A stretch of DNA of 64,000 nt from RUG14515 sp045117995 (GTDB taxonomy: Bacteria; Bacillota_I; Bacilli_A; RFN20; CAG-826), in contig JBGUOH010000004.1 of NCBI GenBank assembly GCA_045117995.1, positions 15,147 to 79,146 of the forward strand. The letters are read 5' to 3'. The position numbers and the translations under genes are program-made. This document shows positions 41,956-50,464 of the stretch, piece after piece (the first letter of the stretch is position 1; each line of letters begins with the position of its first letter). The notes under the pieces were generated by a model, which had not been told where the DNA came from, searched no databases, and was given only the letters and a program-made list of their open reading frames with translations.

Positions 41956-42495
41956 TTAAGCTTCTTTAATATAAGGTCTATTACGTTCTCCAAATCCGAG
42001 AACAAATATTTCTTGATAAGAAGTAAAATCAACTTGATGAGAACCAATGTACGCGGTTTCGTAAATGACTCCGTATTCATTGGTTTTTAATTTATTTGGC
42101 TTAAAGCCATGAGAGAAGTAGAACTTCTGTCTAACCACTCTCTCTTCATAATTAGGGTATTTTGGATCAACTTCTTCATAACAAAGAAGAAGGACTAAAT
42201 CTAGATACTCTTTTTTAATATCTTCGATGATTTGACCACCAAAACCTTGGTGACGATATTCTTCAACGACCGCTAAAAAGAAGATATAGCAAACATCTTG
42301 ATAGAAGCTTAAGAAAGCAAAACCGATAAATGTATTATCAAGATAATACGCATACAGTTTGTTTTCTTTCTTTTCTAAAGATTTGAAGAAATATTTTGTG
42401 GGAGGTCTTTCATCCTCAGGAAAAGCACTTTCTAACAAACTAGAAACTTCTTTTTTGATATCTATTTGGTCTAAATAGAGGATTTTGTTCAACAT
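41956..42495 (-). CDS. GNAT-family N-acetyltransferase
   Basis: A 179-residue acetyltransferase: motif A LAVVEEYRHQGFGGQII (RxxGxG present), preceded by a strand IFFL, and a late FYFSHGF motif. No Shine-Dalgarno; TAAAAT lies six bases before the ATG, so the mRNA is probably leaderless. Substrate unknown. Confidence 0.82.
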   Translation of the reverse strand: MLNKILYLDQIDIKKEVSSLLESAFPEDERPPTKYFFKSLEKKENKLYAYYLDNTFIGFAFLSFYQDVCYIFFLAVVEEYRHQGFGGQIIEDIKKEYLDLVLLLCYEEVDPKYPNYEERVVRQKFYFSHGFKPNKLKTNEYGVIYETAYIGSHQVDFTSYQEIFVLGFGERNRPYIKEA

Positions 42496-42576
42496 ATTTA
42501 TATTTTAAGCGCATTGTTCTTCCTTTAGTATTACTAATTTGTCATAATGTCAGTGAAGGGACATATAGGTATAATT

Positions 42577-43083
42577 ATGAAAACATTAGTTGTTTATTTT
42601 TCTCGTATAGGCGAAAACTCCGTCAACGGGCAAACACAAGTGATTGAAAAAGGATTCACAGAAATCCTCGCAGAGAAGATCTCACAAGCGAAAAACGCTC
42701 CAATGTTCAAGATTGAACCAGAAGAGCCATATCCATTCTCTTATGATGAATGTGTTAAACGTTCAAGAAGAGAAGATGAAACAGGTGAAAGAGTGCCTTA
42801 TCTTCACCCATTACCAAATCTTGATGAATACGATGTGATTTATTTAGGTTTCCCATGCTGGTGGAGAACATATCCACGTGTCGTGGCGACATTTGTGAGA
42901 GATTATAAATTTATCGGTAAAACCATCTATCCTTTCTGCACTAATGAGGAAGGTTCTTTAGGCTTAGCGGAAATGGAACTTAAAGGTGCGGCAAGAGGCG
43001 CAGTTATTAAACCAGGCTTTGCCTGTAAGGGTAGTGAAGTTGCCTCGATTGATGAAAAACTCAAAGCGTGGTTGGAAAAATAA
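42577..43083 (+). CDS. Flavodoxin-like protein
   Basis: A 168-residue flavodoxin-fold protein (Flavodoxin_4-like): phosphate-loop VYFSRIGENSVNG at the N-terminus, GFPCWWRTYPRVV in the middle and PFCTNEEGSLG for flavin binding. I start at ATG 42577 because the fold begins there; a frame extension to 42547 adds ten non-homologous residues. Two bases before the flavo-diiron gene, with which it forms an operon. A TTGTCA box (42539-42544) lies upstream. Confidence 0.85.
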   Translation: MKTLVVYFSRIGENSVNGQTQVIEKGFTEILAEKISQAKNAPMFKIEPEEPYPFSYDECVKRSRREDETGERVPYLHPLPNLDEYDVIYLGFPCWWRTYPRVVATFVRDYKFIGKTIYPFCTNEEGSLGLAEMELKGAARGAVIKPGFACKGSEVASIDEKLKAWLEK

Positions 43084-43085
43084 TT

Positions 43086-44885
43086 ATGAAGAAACTAGTT
43101 ACAAAAGATATTTATTACGTTGGTGTTAATGACCATCAAATAGACCTCTTTGAAGGTCAATATATTGTCCCTAATGGTATGGCGTATAACTCATACGTCA
43201 TCAAAGATGAATTAATCGCTATTATGGACACTGTGGATCAACACTTCACAGATGAATGGTTAAAGAATATTGAAGGTGTCTTAGAAGGAGAAAAACCAAC
43301 ATATTTAATCATTCAACATATGGAGCCTGATCACTCTGCGAATATCATTAATTTCTTAAAGAAATATCCTGATACATATGTCGTGGGTAATCCAAAGACA
43401 TTCAAGATGATGGAACAATTCTTCCATCAAGATATCCCTCATAAACTTATCGTTAACGATGGTGATACCTTAAATCTTGGCGCACATATCCTCACGTTCG
43501 TCTTTGCCCCAATGGTGCACTGGCCAGAAGTTATGTTCACCTACGATAGCACTGCAAAAGTCTTATTCAGCGCGGATGCTTTTGGTAAGTTCGGTGCATT
43601 AGACATCGAAGATGAATGGGACTGTGAAGCCCGCAGATACTATTTCGGTATTGTTGGTAAATACGGCCCACAAGTCCAAGCGGTCTTAAAGAAAGCCGCA
43701 GCTTTAGATATTCAAACCATTTGTCCATTACATGGACCAATCTTAAAAGATGACTTATCACATTATTTAAAACTATATGATACTTGGTCATCCTATCAAG
43801 CCGAAACAGATGGTGTCGCTATATTCTATACATCCGTCTATGGTCACACTAAAGAAGCAGTGGAACTCTTGAAAGAAAAGTTAGAGGCTAATGGCACTCC
43901 TAAGATTGCTTGTACAGATTTAGCAAGAGAAGATATGGCGGAAGCCGTGGAAGACGCTTTTAGATACTCTAAAATCGTTTTAGCGACAACAACATATAAC
44001 GCTGGTATCTTCCCGTTTATGGATGAATTCATTGCCCACTTAGTGGAACGCAATTTCCAAAATAAGAAAATTGGTTTCATTGAAAATGGTTCTTGGGCTC
44101 CATTAGCGGCTAAGGTCATGAAAGATAAGCTCGCTAATATGAAGAATCTCACCTTTATTGAACCAACAGTGAAGATTCTTTCCGCGATGAGTGAAGAAAA
44201 CAAAGAACAAATTAACCTTCTCGCTGACGCATTAAGTAGTGACTATAAAGCCATGAAAGAACTCAAAGAAGAAAAGAAACCAGAACTCGATCCTAAAGCC
44301 TTATTTAAGATTGGTTATGGTTTATATGTTGTCACCTGTAAAGATGAAAAGAAAGACAACGCTTTGATTCTTAATAGTGTCACTCAATTAACCGATACCC
44401 CATTAAGAGTAGCGGTCAATATCAATAAGCTTAACTTCTCACATGACGTCATCAAAAAGAGTGGTGTTCTTAACATCAACTGCTTAAATAATGAGACACC
44501 ATTCAGTGTCTTCCAAAAATATGGATTTGTTTCTGGCAAAGACAAAAACAAATTCGAAGGCGAAGAAGTGATGAGAAGTGAAAACGGTTTAGTGGTTCTT
44601 TCTAATTACATTAACGCTTTTATCTCATTAAAAGTGGATAACTACGTCGATTTAGGAACTCATGGCATGTTCATTTGTTCCGTTACCGAAAGTAAAGTTA
44701 TTAACAACATTGAAACCATGACCTATAACTACTATCAAGCAAACGTTAAACCAAAGCCAGATACCGAAAAGAAGAAAGGCTATGTTTGTAAAGTCTGTGG
44801 TTATGTCCATGAAGGTGATTTACCAGACGATTTCATCTGCCCACTTTGTAAGCACGGTGTCGCAGATTTTGAAGAGATAAAATAA
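43086..44885 (+). CDS. Flavo-diiron protein fused to flavin reductase and rubredoxin domains
   Basis: A 599-residue four-part redox enzyme. Residues 1-250: metallo-beta-lactamase-like diiron domain with HMEPDH (His78, Glu80, Asp82, His83), HWPEVMF, SADAFG and LHGP ligand segments. Residues ~250-395: flavodoxin domain (FYTSVYGHTKEAV). Residues ~405-555: FMN-binding flavin reductase domain. Residues ~563-599: rubredoxin with CKVCG and CPLC knuckles. Such fusions reduce O2 to water (or NO) using pyridine nucleotide directly. ATG at 43086; an upstream in-frame ATG lies inside the flavodoxin gene. Confidence 0.92.
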   Translation: MKKLVTKDIYYVGVNDHQIDLFEGQYIVPNGMAYNSYVIKDELIAIMDTVDQHFTDEWLKNIEGVLEGEKPTYLIIQHMEPDHSANIINFLKKYPDTYVVGNPKTFKMMEQFFHQDIPHKLIVNDGDTLNLGAHILTFVFAPMVHWPEVMFTYDSTAKVLFSADAFGKFGALDIEDEWDCEARRYYFGIVGKYGPQVQAVLKKAAALDIQTICPLHGPILKDDLSHYLKLYDTWSSYQAETDGVAIFYTSVYGHTKEAVELLKEKLEANGTPKIACTDLAREDMAEAVEDAFRYSKIVLATTTYNAGIFPFMDEFIAHLVERNFQNKKIGFIENGSWAPLAAKVMKDKLANMKNLTFIEPTVKILSAMSEENKEQINLLADALSSDYKAMKELKEEKKPELDPKALFKIGYGLYVVTCKDEKKDNALILNSVTQLTDTPLRVAVNINKLNFSHDVIKKSGVLNINCLNNETPFSVFQKYGFVSGKDKNKFEGEEVMRSENGLVVLSNYINAFISLKVDNYVDLGTHGMFICSVTESKVINNIETMTYNYYQANVKPKPDTEKKKGYVCKVCGYVHEGDLPDDFICPLCKHGVADFEEIK

Positions 44886-44897
44886 AGGAGAAAAAGT

Positions 44898-45053
44898 ATG
44901 AAATACGTATGTCAAGCTTGTGGCTTTGTCTACGATGAAGAACTTGGTGATCCAGATCGTGGTATCGCTCCTGGCACAAAGTTTGAAGATCTTCCAGAAG
45001 ACTATACCTGTGCGTGGTGTGGCGCTGGAAAAGACATGTTCGCCGCGCAATAA
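44898..45053 (+). CDS. Rubredoxin
   Basis: A 51-residue rubredoxin, MKYVCQACGF at the N-terminus, with CxxC pairs CQAC and CAWC, GDPDRGIAPGTKFEDLP in the middle, split here by normal spacing. AAAGGAG lies 7 bases before the ATG. Third gene of the flavodoxin/flavo-diiron operon and the probable electron donor to the flavo-diiron protein or the rubrerythrin at 10944. Confidence 0.95.
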   Translation: MKYVCQACGFVYDEELGDPDRGIAPGTKFEDLPEDYTCAWCGAGKDMFAAQ

Positions 45054-45064
45054 ATAGAATTAAT

Positions 45065-45113
45065 CCCTTAACCTATAAATCGCTATTATCATTTATTAGG
45101 ATAAGGGTTTTTT
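45065..45113 (+). terminator. Terminator after rubredoxin
   Basis: Long hairpin: CCCTTA pairs with TAAGGG, extended inward by CCTA/TAGG and TAAAT/ATTTA, followed by a T run. Confidence 0.8.
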
Positions 45114-45172
45114 CTTGTTTTTCTTTTTTATAAATAAAGAAACGTGTATCATTATCTCATGGGTAAAAAACT

Positions 45173-46027
45173 ATGAAGAATTCAAGACTTTTATTAATCA
45201 TTCCTGCTTTATTAATCTCTAGCTGTGGAGATGCTCAATCATATGGCAAAAAGATTACTTTGGAGAAAGCCAAAGAAGTTTATGAAGATATCAATGATGA
45301 ATATAAGATTTCAGATGGCTGGGTTGTTAGCTTTTCACAAGAAATGGTGGAAGGTAAAGACGATAACAAAACCACACAAAAGATGCGTTACAAAGCCAAA
45401 AAGAACGCCACAAGTCTTTATTTAAATTATCGATTAAATAGTCAATCGAACGGTGATAGAACAAACATTCATAACGAATATTATGTCTTCCCTGATGAAA
45501 AGCGCCACGAAATACTCTACGTTAAAAGCGAGAACCTCATTACTGAACAAAAAACAGAAATCGCGATTGATAACAGCTATTATTATTATGGTTATTCAAG
45601 CACATTGATCAATGAGTTTAGATACATATCCGAATTTGAATACGCTACTCAGTACAGCTATCCATTGTCAATGCTGCAATCATTAATGAGAGGCGTAGAT
45701 GAAGAAGATGGTGAAGAGGAAGAAAACAAATATGAATTCTATTCATCTAGAAAAGGTGACTTAACTATCAAATATGATTTCAAATTAAAAAGTCAAAAGA
45801 CATCTTTTGATTATGAAGCCACTAAAAAAGGTAGTGCGATTTTCACGTTTAAAGATTATAAATGCACCAAACTCAGTGCGAATATGGTCACGGTTTACGG
45901 CAATAAGCAAACGATAAATATTGAGTATTCTTATCCAAAGTCTATTAAAATCGAACCACCTGATGGTTGGGAAGATAATCTCGTCGGTAGTAGTGTTTCT
46001 AGCACATCTTCTAAATCTACCTGGTAA
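45173..46027 (+). CDS. Lipoprotein of unknown function
   Basis: A 284-residue lipoprotein: short signal peptide with LISSC (Cys18), then a beta-strand-rich, Tyr/Lys-rich domain. An acidic loop DEEDGEEEENK lies near residue 180 and a Ser/Thr tail closes the protein. No recognised domain. No clear Shine-Dalgarno. Possibly an outer-surface binding protein. Confidence 0.55.
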   Translation: MKNSRLLLIIPALLISSCGDAQSYGKKITLEKAKEVYEDINDEYKISDGWVVSFSQEMVEGKDDNKTTQKMRYKAKKNATSLYLNYRLNSQSNGDRTNIHNEYYVFPDEKRHEILYVKSENLITEQKTEIAIDNSYYYYGYSSTLINEFRYISEFEYATQYSYPLSMLQSLMRGVDEEDGEEEENKYEFYSSRKGDLTIKYDFKLKSQKTSFDYEATKKGSAIFTFKDYKCTKLSANMVTVYGNKQTINIEYSYPKSIKIEPPDGWEDNLVGSSVSSTSSKSTW

Positions 46028-46064
46028 TTTAAAGCATATTACTATCATTATTTATTATTTCTAA

Positions 46065-46070
46065 TATAAT
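46065..46070 (+). promoter_or_regulatory. -10 box placed for a leaderless mRNA
   Basis: TATAAT exactly six bases before the ATG at 46077; no Shine-Dalgarno. Confidence 0.55.
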
Positions 46071-46076
46071 AAAGGC

Positions 46077-47828
46077 ATGTTTAAGAGATTTGTCCATTAT
46101 TATAAGAATCACAAATTGATACTCACCCTCGATATGCTCGCGGCGTTTTTAATCGCGGTCACAGGTATAGCGTATCCAATCATCACGAGAATGATGCTTA
46201 ATACTTGGATACCTAATGAAGAGATTAAAAGTATCATCATCGGTGGTGTAGCTTTAATCACTATTTATTTAATAAGGATGGGTCTCCGCTACTTCGTCCA
46301 ATACTATGGCCACGTCATGGGTGTCCATATGCAAGGTGAGATGCGTAGTGATTTATTTAATAAATTACAAACCCTTCCATATTCATATTTTGATAATCAT
46401 GAAACAGGCGTCATTATGTCGACAATGACTAATGACTTATTCGATATTTCTGAATTAGCCCATCATGGTCCAGAGAATCTTTTTATTGCTTCTTTTACGG
46501 CGATAGGCGCGATTACATATTTAATGATTATTGATTGGATCTTAGGCTTAATTTTATTAGGTGTTATTCCAATTCTTGTTTTAGTGACCTGGTTTTTCCG
46601 TAGGAAATTCCGTACATCCATGCGTAAAAGCAAGAAAGCTATCGCTAATCTTAATGCGAGATTAGAAAGTTCTATTTCTGGTGTGAGAGTCACTAAAGCC
46701 TTCACCAATGAAGAAATTGAAAAAGAAAGATTTGAAGAAACAAATAAAGAACTCATACAAACAAGAACCGAAGTCTTCTCCTCAATGGGTAAATACTTTG
46801 CAGTCTCGCAGTTTGTTACTGATTTCTTTAACGTCTTAGTTCTAGTAGTGGGTGGTATTTTCCTTTATAAAGGAATAGGCGGCTTTAACTATGGTGATTA
46901 CAGTGCATTTATTGTTTCTGTTGGATTGTTTATCGCCCCAATTAATCAACTCATTATGTTCATGGAACAATTTGAAAGTGCTTCCGCAGGATTCCATCGT
47001 TTTATCGCTTTAATCGATGAAAAGAGTGAAACCGTTTATAACGGTCAAAACGAATTTAATCAAGTTTCAGGCGATTTGATCTTCGATCATGTCAGTTTCC
47101 ATTATGAGGCTAGTAATGAAGTACTAGATGATGTCTCTTTCCATTTAGAGCCAGGTAAGACTCTCGCTTTAGTGGGTCCTTCTGGTGGTGGTAAGACCAC
47201 AATATGTCATTTAATTCCACGTTTCTACTTCCTAGAAGCGGGACATATCTATATTGATAATGTTGATATTAGTGACTATACACTCCGTTCCTTAAGAGAA
47301 AAGATTGGTATTGTTCAACAAGATGTCTTCCTCTTTGGTGGCACAATTAAAGATAATATCCTATATGGAAGACCAAACGCTACTGATGAAGAAGTGTTAG
47401 AAGCGGCGAAGAAGGCTAACATTATTGATTTTATCAATACCTTACCAAATGGTTGGGATACCGAAGTGGGTGAAAGAGGTGTCCGTTTAAGTGGAGGCCA
47501 AAAGCAAAGACTTTCCATTGCGAGACTCTTCTTAAAGAACCCTCCAATTCTTATCTTAGATGAAGCCACAAGTGCGTTAGATAATACCACTGAAATGCTC
47601 ATTCAAAAGTCACTTCAAGAATTAGCCAAGGGAAGAACATGCTTAATCGTCGCCCATCGATTATCCACGATTAAAAACGCTGATGAAATCGCTGTCATTT
47701 CCAAAGGAAAAATCATGGAAATGGGTACCCACGAAGACTTATTAAAACTCAAAGGTATCTACGCTGATTTATATCGTTTACAGTTCAAAAATAGCGATGA
47801 AATCATCGCTAATATTGATATCGGTTAA
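46077..47828 (+). CDS. ABC exporter, permease-ATPase half-transporter (MsbA/LmrA-like)
   Basis: A 583-residue half-transporter: six membrane helices in the first ~310 residues, then an ATPase with Walker A GPSGGGKTT (about 367-375), signature LSGGQKQR (about 470) and Walker B ILILDEATSALD. It works as a homodimer, or with a partner half not seen beside it, to export lipid, drug or peptide. The 3' end overlaps the convergent Nudix gene by four bases. Confidence 0.92.
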   Translation: MFKRFVHYYKNHKLILTLDMLAAFLIAVTGIAYPIITRMMLNTWIPNEEIKSIIIGGVALITIYLIRMGLRYFVQYYGHVMGVHMQGEMRSDLFNKLQTLPYSYFDNHETGVIMSTMTNDLFDISELAHHGPENLFIASFTAIGAITYLMIIDWILGLILLGVIPILVLVTWFFRRKFRTSMRKSKKAIANLNARLESSISGVRVTKAFTNEEIEKERFEETNKELIQTRTEVFSSMGKYFAVSQFVTDFFNVLVLVVGGIFLYKGIGGFNYGDYSAFIVSVGLFIAPINQLIMFMEQFESASAGFHRFIALIDEKSETVYNGQNEFNQVSGDLIFDHVSFHYEASNEVLDDVSFHLEPGKTLALVGPSGGGKTTICHLIPRFYFLEAGHIYIDNVDISDYTLRSLREKIGIVQQDVFLFGGTIKDNILYGRPNATDEEVLEAAKKANIIDFINTLPNGWDTEVGERGVRLSGGQKQRLSIARLFLKNPPILILDEATSALDNTTEMLIQKSLQELAKGRTCLIVAHRLSTIKNADEIAVISKGKIMEMGTHEDLLKLKGIYADLYRLQFKNSDEIIANIDIG

Positions 47829-48355
47829 AGTATTTTATTCTTATATAAAGTTAAGACCGCTAAGATTTTAGAATCAACGATTTGATCTTCTTTAATCATC
47901 TTTTCGATTTCTTCTAAACTCATGTACATGATATCGATAAACTCATCGCTATCTAAGTGTCTTTCAGCCTTAACGGATTTAGGGCAGTAATAGAAGTGGA
48001 TAATTTCTGTGGAATAGCCACAAGTTGGGGACATATCACCTAAATGAATCATTTCTAGAGGCTTATAGCCTGTCTCTTCAAGACATTCTCTTTTCGCGGC
48101 CTCTAATGGTTCTTCGTCTGCTTCAAGTTTACCCGCTGGTAATTCGTATATTTCCTTACCTAAAGCGTATCTAAATTGCTTTTCAATAATAAACTTATCG
48201 TCAACCTTAATTAAGATGCCAACGCCCCCTCTATGGGTAATGATTTCTCTAATTGATTCCTCACCGTTTGGGCATAATACTTTATCTTTTTTAAGAGAGA
48301 CAACATGTCCCTTATATATTTGTTCACTAGTGATAGTTTTCTCTTTTTTATCCAT
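47825..48355 (-). CDS. Nudix hydrolase, ADP-ribose pyrophosphatase-like
   Basis: A 176-residue Nudix enzyme with an intact Nudix box GKLEADEEPLEAAKRECLEE (GX5EX7REUXEEXGU, ending TGY). The N-terminal strand pattern (VSLKKDKVLCPNGE, TLREIITHRGGVG-like) and LPAGK resemble ADP-ribose/NUDT5-type pyrophosphatases. TAATAT lies six bases before the ATG with no Shine-Dalgarno. Confidence 0.85.
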   Translation of the reverse strand: MDKKEKTITSEQIYKGHVVSLKKDKVLCPNGEESIREIITHRGGVGILIKVDDKFIIEKQFRYALGKEIYELPAGKLEADEEPLEAAKRECLEETGYKPLEMIHLGDMSPTCGYSTEIIHFYYCPKSVKAERHLDSDEFIDIMYMSLEEIEKMIKEDQIVDSKILAVLTLYKNKIL

Positions 48356-48395
48356 GCTTATATATTACGCCTTTTAAAATAAAAGGTCTTCTTAT

Positions 48396-48424
48396 TTGCA
48401 AACAAATCTATTATTTAATAAAAT
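48396..48424 (+). promoter_or_regulatory. pepC promoter
   Basis: TTGCAA (48396-48401), 17 bases, TAAAAT (48419-48424). Confidence 0.6.
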
Positions 48425-48451
48425 AATCCACGTAGAAAGAAGGTATTCCCT

Positions 48452-49780
48452 ATGGAATCTATTAAAAAAACTTATTTAGATAAAGAATTACAAGCTTACA
48501 AGAAAGATGATAAGAACGCGATTCTCCGTCACGCTTTAGTGAAGAATTCTTTATACTCTGTCGCAAGTAGTCAAGACGACATTAAAGAAATGGACTTCAA
48601 CTTTGATATTAATATCAAAACATTACCTGCCGCTAACCAAAAGGCTTCTGGTAGATGCTGGCTCTTCGCTGCCACTAACGTGTGCAGAGAAGTCATTGCT
48701 AAGAAACTTAACTTAGTCAACTTTGAACTTTCTCAAAGCTATTTAGCTTTCTATGATCGTTTAGAAAAATCTAACTATTTATTAGAAGCTGTTATTGAAC
48801 TCATCAATGAAGAATATGATGAAAGAACCTTAGCGTTCCTTCTCCAAAACGGTGTCGGTGATGGTGGTCAATGGGATATGTTTGTTAACTTAGTTAATAA
48901 ATATGGTTTATGCCCAAAGAATGTCTATCCAGAAACAAGCACATCTTCTGGTACAAGAGAAACCGCTCAATTAATTAACTTCTCCATTAGAAAATTCGCT
49001 AGCGACGCTAAAGCCCTATGTAAGAAAGAAGGCTTAGAAGCCGTGAGAAAAGAAAAAGAAGCAGTCTTAAATAAAATCTACTTCTTATTAATCGACGCCT
49101 ATGGCGTGGTCCCAGAAAAATTCGATTTCGAATACACCGATAAAGATGGTAATTACCACATTGAAAAAGGTTTTGATGCCTTATCATTCAAAGATAAATA
49201 TCTCGGTGATTCTTTAAATGATTATGTCTCATTAATCAACGCTCCAACAAAAGACAAAGCCTTTGGCAAAACTTACACAGTTAAATACTTAGGCAATGTT
49301 GTGGGTGGTAAAGATGTCACACACTTAAACGTCAACATGGACAGAATGAAAGAACTCATCTTAAAACAATTAAGAGATGACCGTATCGTTTGGTTCGGTA
49401 GTGATGTTGGCTTCTATGGTGATAGAGAAGAAGGCGTCTGGGATGATACAAGATTTGATCTCAAAACACCTTTCGGCTTAGACCTTAAGATGAATAAAGG
49501 TGAATCCTTAGATTACCATGCTTCCCAAATGAATCACGCCATGTGTATCACCGGTGTCTCCTTCAGAGAAGGAAAACCAAGCAAATGGAAGATTGAAAAC
49601 TCTTGGGGTAAAGACCGCGCTAAAGATGGTTACTACATCATGAGTGGTTCTTGGTTCGACCAATTTGTCTATCAAGCAGTTGTGGACAAGAAATACCTCA
49701 ACGAAGAAGAATTAAAAGCTTTAAAAGAACAACCAATCGTCTTAAAACCATGGGATCCAATGGGTTCCCTCGCTGACTAA
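48452..49780 (+). CDS. pepC: Aminopeptidase C (bleomycin hydrolase family)
   Basis: A 442-residue C1-family cysteine peptidase. The catalytic Cys is in NQKASGRCWLFAATN (Cys near residue 69), the His in SQMNHAMCITGV, and the Asn in KIENSWGKD. Family length is normal. PepC is a cytoplasmic hexameric aminopeptidase acting on peptides. AAAGAAGG before the ATG. One base separates it from the HAD gene. Confidence 0.93.
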   Translation: MESIKKTYLDKELQAYKKDDKNAILRHALVKNSLYSVASSQDDIKEMDFNFDINIKTLPAANQKASGRCWLFAATNVCREVIAKKLNLVNFELSQSYLAFYDRLEKSNYLLEAVIELINEEYDERTLAFLLQNGVGDGGQWDMFVNLVNKYGLCPKNVYPETSTSSGTRETAQLINFSIRKFASDAKALCKKEGLEAVRKEKEAVLNKIYFLLIDAYGVVPEKFDFEYTDKDGNYHIEKGFDALSFKDKYLGDSLNDYVSLINAPTKDKAFGKTYTVKYLGNVVGGKDVTHLNVNMDRMKELILKQLRDDRIVWFGSDVGFYGDREEGVWDDTRFDLKTPFGLDLKMNKGESLDYHASQMNHAMCITGVSFREGKPSKWKIENSWGKDRAKDGYYIMSGSWFDQFVYQAVVDKKYLNEEELKALKEQPIVLKPWDPMGSLAD

Positions 49781-49781
49781 T

Positions 49782-50411
49782 ATGCAGAAATTTCAACTCT
49801 ACTTATTCGATTTTGACGGTACCTTATTCGATACCTTAGAAACATCTAAATACGTTTTTAGGAAAGCCTATGAATACTTAGGCATTCCTTTAAACGAGGA
49901 TGAAGTTTTACAGTTCACTCGTGAGCCAATTCCTTTGAGCTATAAAAGAATGGGTGCGCCTATTGAAAAGTATGATGCTTTTATGGCGCAGATCGAAAAG
50001 TACCTCAACACGGCACAAGAGAGTATTGATTTAACTGACATCTATGATGATACATACGATACCATCATCGATTTAAGAATGGATGAAGCGGATTTAGGTA
50101 TTGTCACTTCTAACAATGTTCCTCACGTGAGAGACATCCTTAGAAAGTTTGATATGCAAAAGGATTTCTTCACCGTCTTAGTGGGCAACCGCGAAGCGCC
50201 TAATCCAAAACCATCACCAGAACCAATCTTAAAAGCCTTGGAAATGATTAATTACAAAGGCGATAAGAATGATGTTTGCTACGTTGGTGATTCACTTAAC
50301 GATTGCTTAAGCGCAGTTAACGCTGGTGTTGTCCCAATCTTACTCGATAGAGATGATGAATATAAAGACGCCCCATATCAAAGAATTCGTTCTTTAAGTG
50401 AACTTTTATAA
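49782..50411 (+). CDS. HAD-superfamily hydrolase (phosphoglycolate phosphatase-like)
   Basis: A 209-residue haloacid-dehalogenase-like phosphatase: motif I DFDGTLFDT (Asp10, Asp12), motif II VTSNN (Thr/Ser), motif III Lys in NPKPSPEP and motif IV VGDSLNDC. A helical cap sits between motifs I and II. Substrate unknown. Operon with pepC. Confidence 0.88.
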   Translation: MQKFQLYLFDFDGTLFDTLETSKYVFRKAYEYLGIPLNEDEVLQFTREPIPLSYKRMGAPIEKYDAFMAQIEKYLNTAQESIDLTDIYDDTYDTIIDLRMDEADLGIVTSNNVPHVRDILRKFDMQKDFFTVLVGNREAPNPKPSPEPILKALEMINYKGDKNDVCYVGDSLNDCLSAVNAGVVPILLDRDDEYKDAPYQRIRSLSELL

Positions 50412-50464
50412 ATTGTGTTTCTCTTTAACGCACAAGTTACGTATAATAAAAATACTTAGTATTT

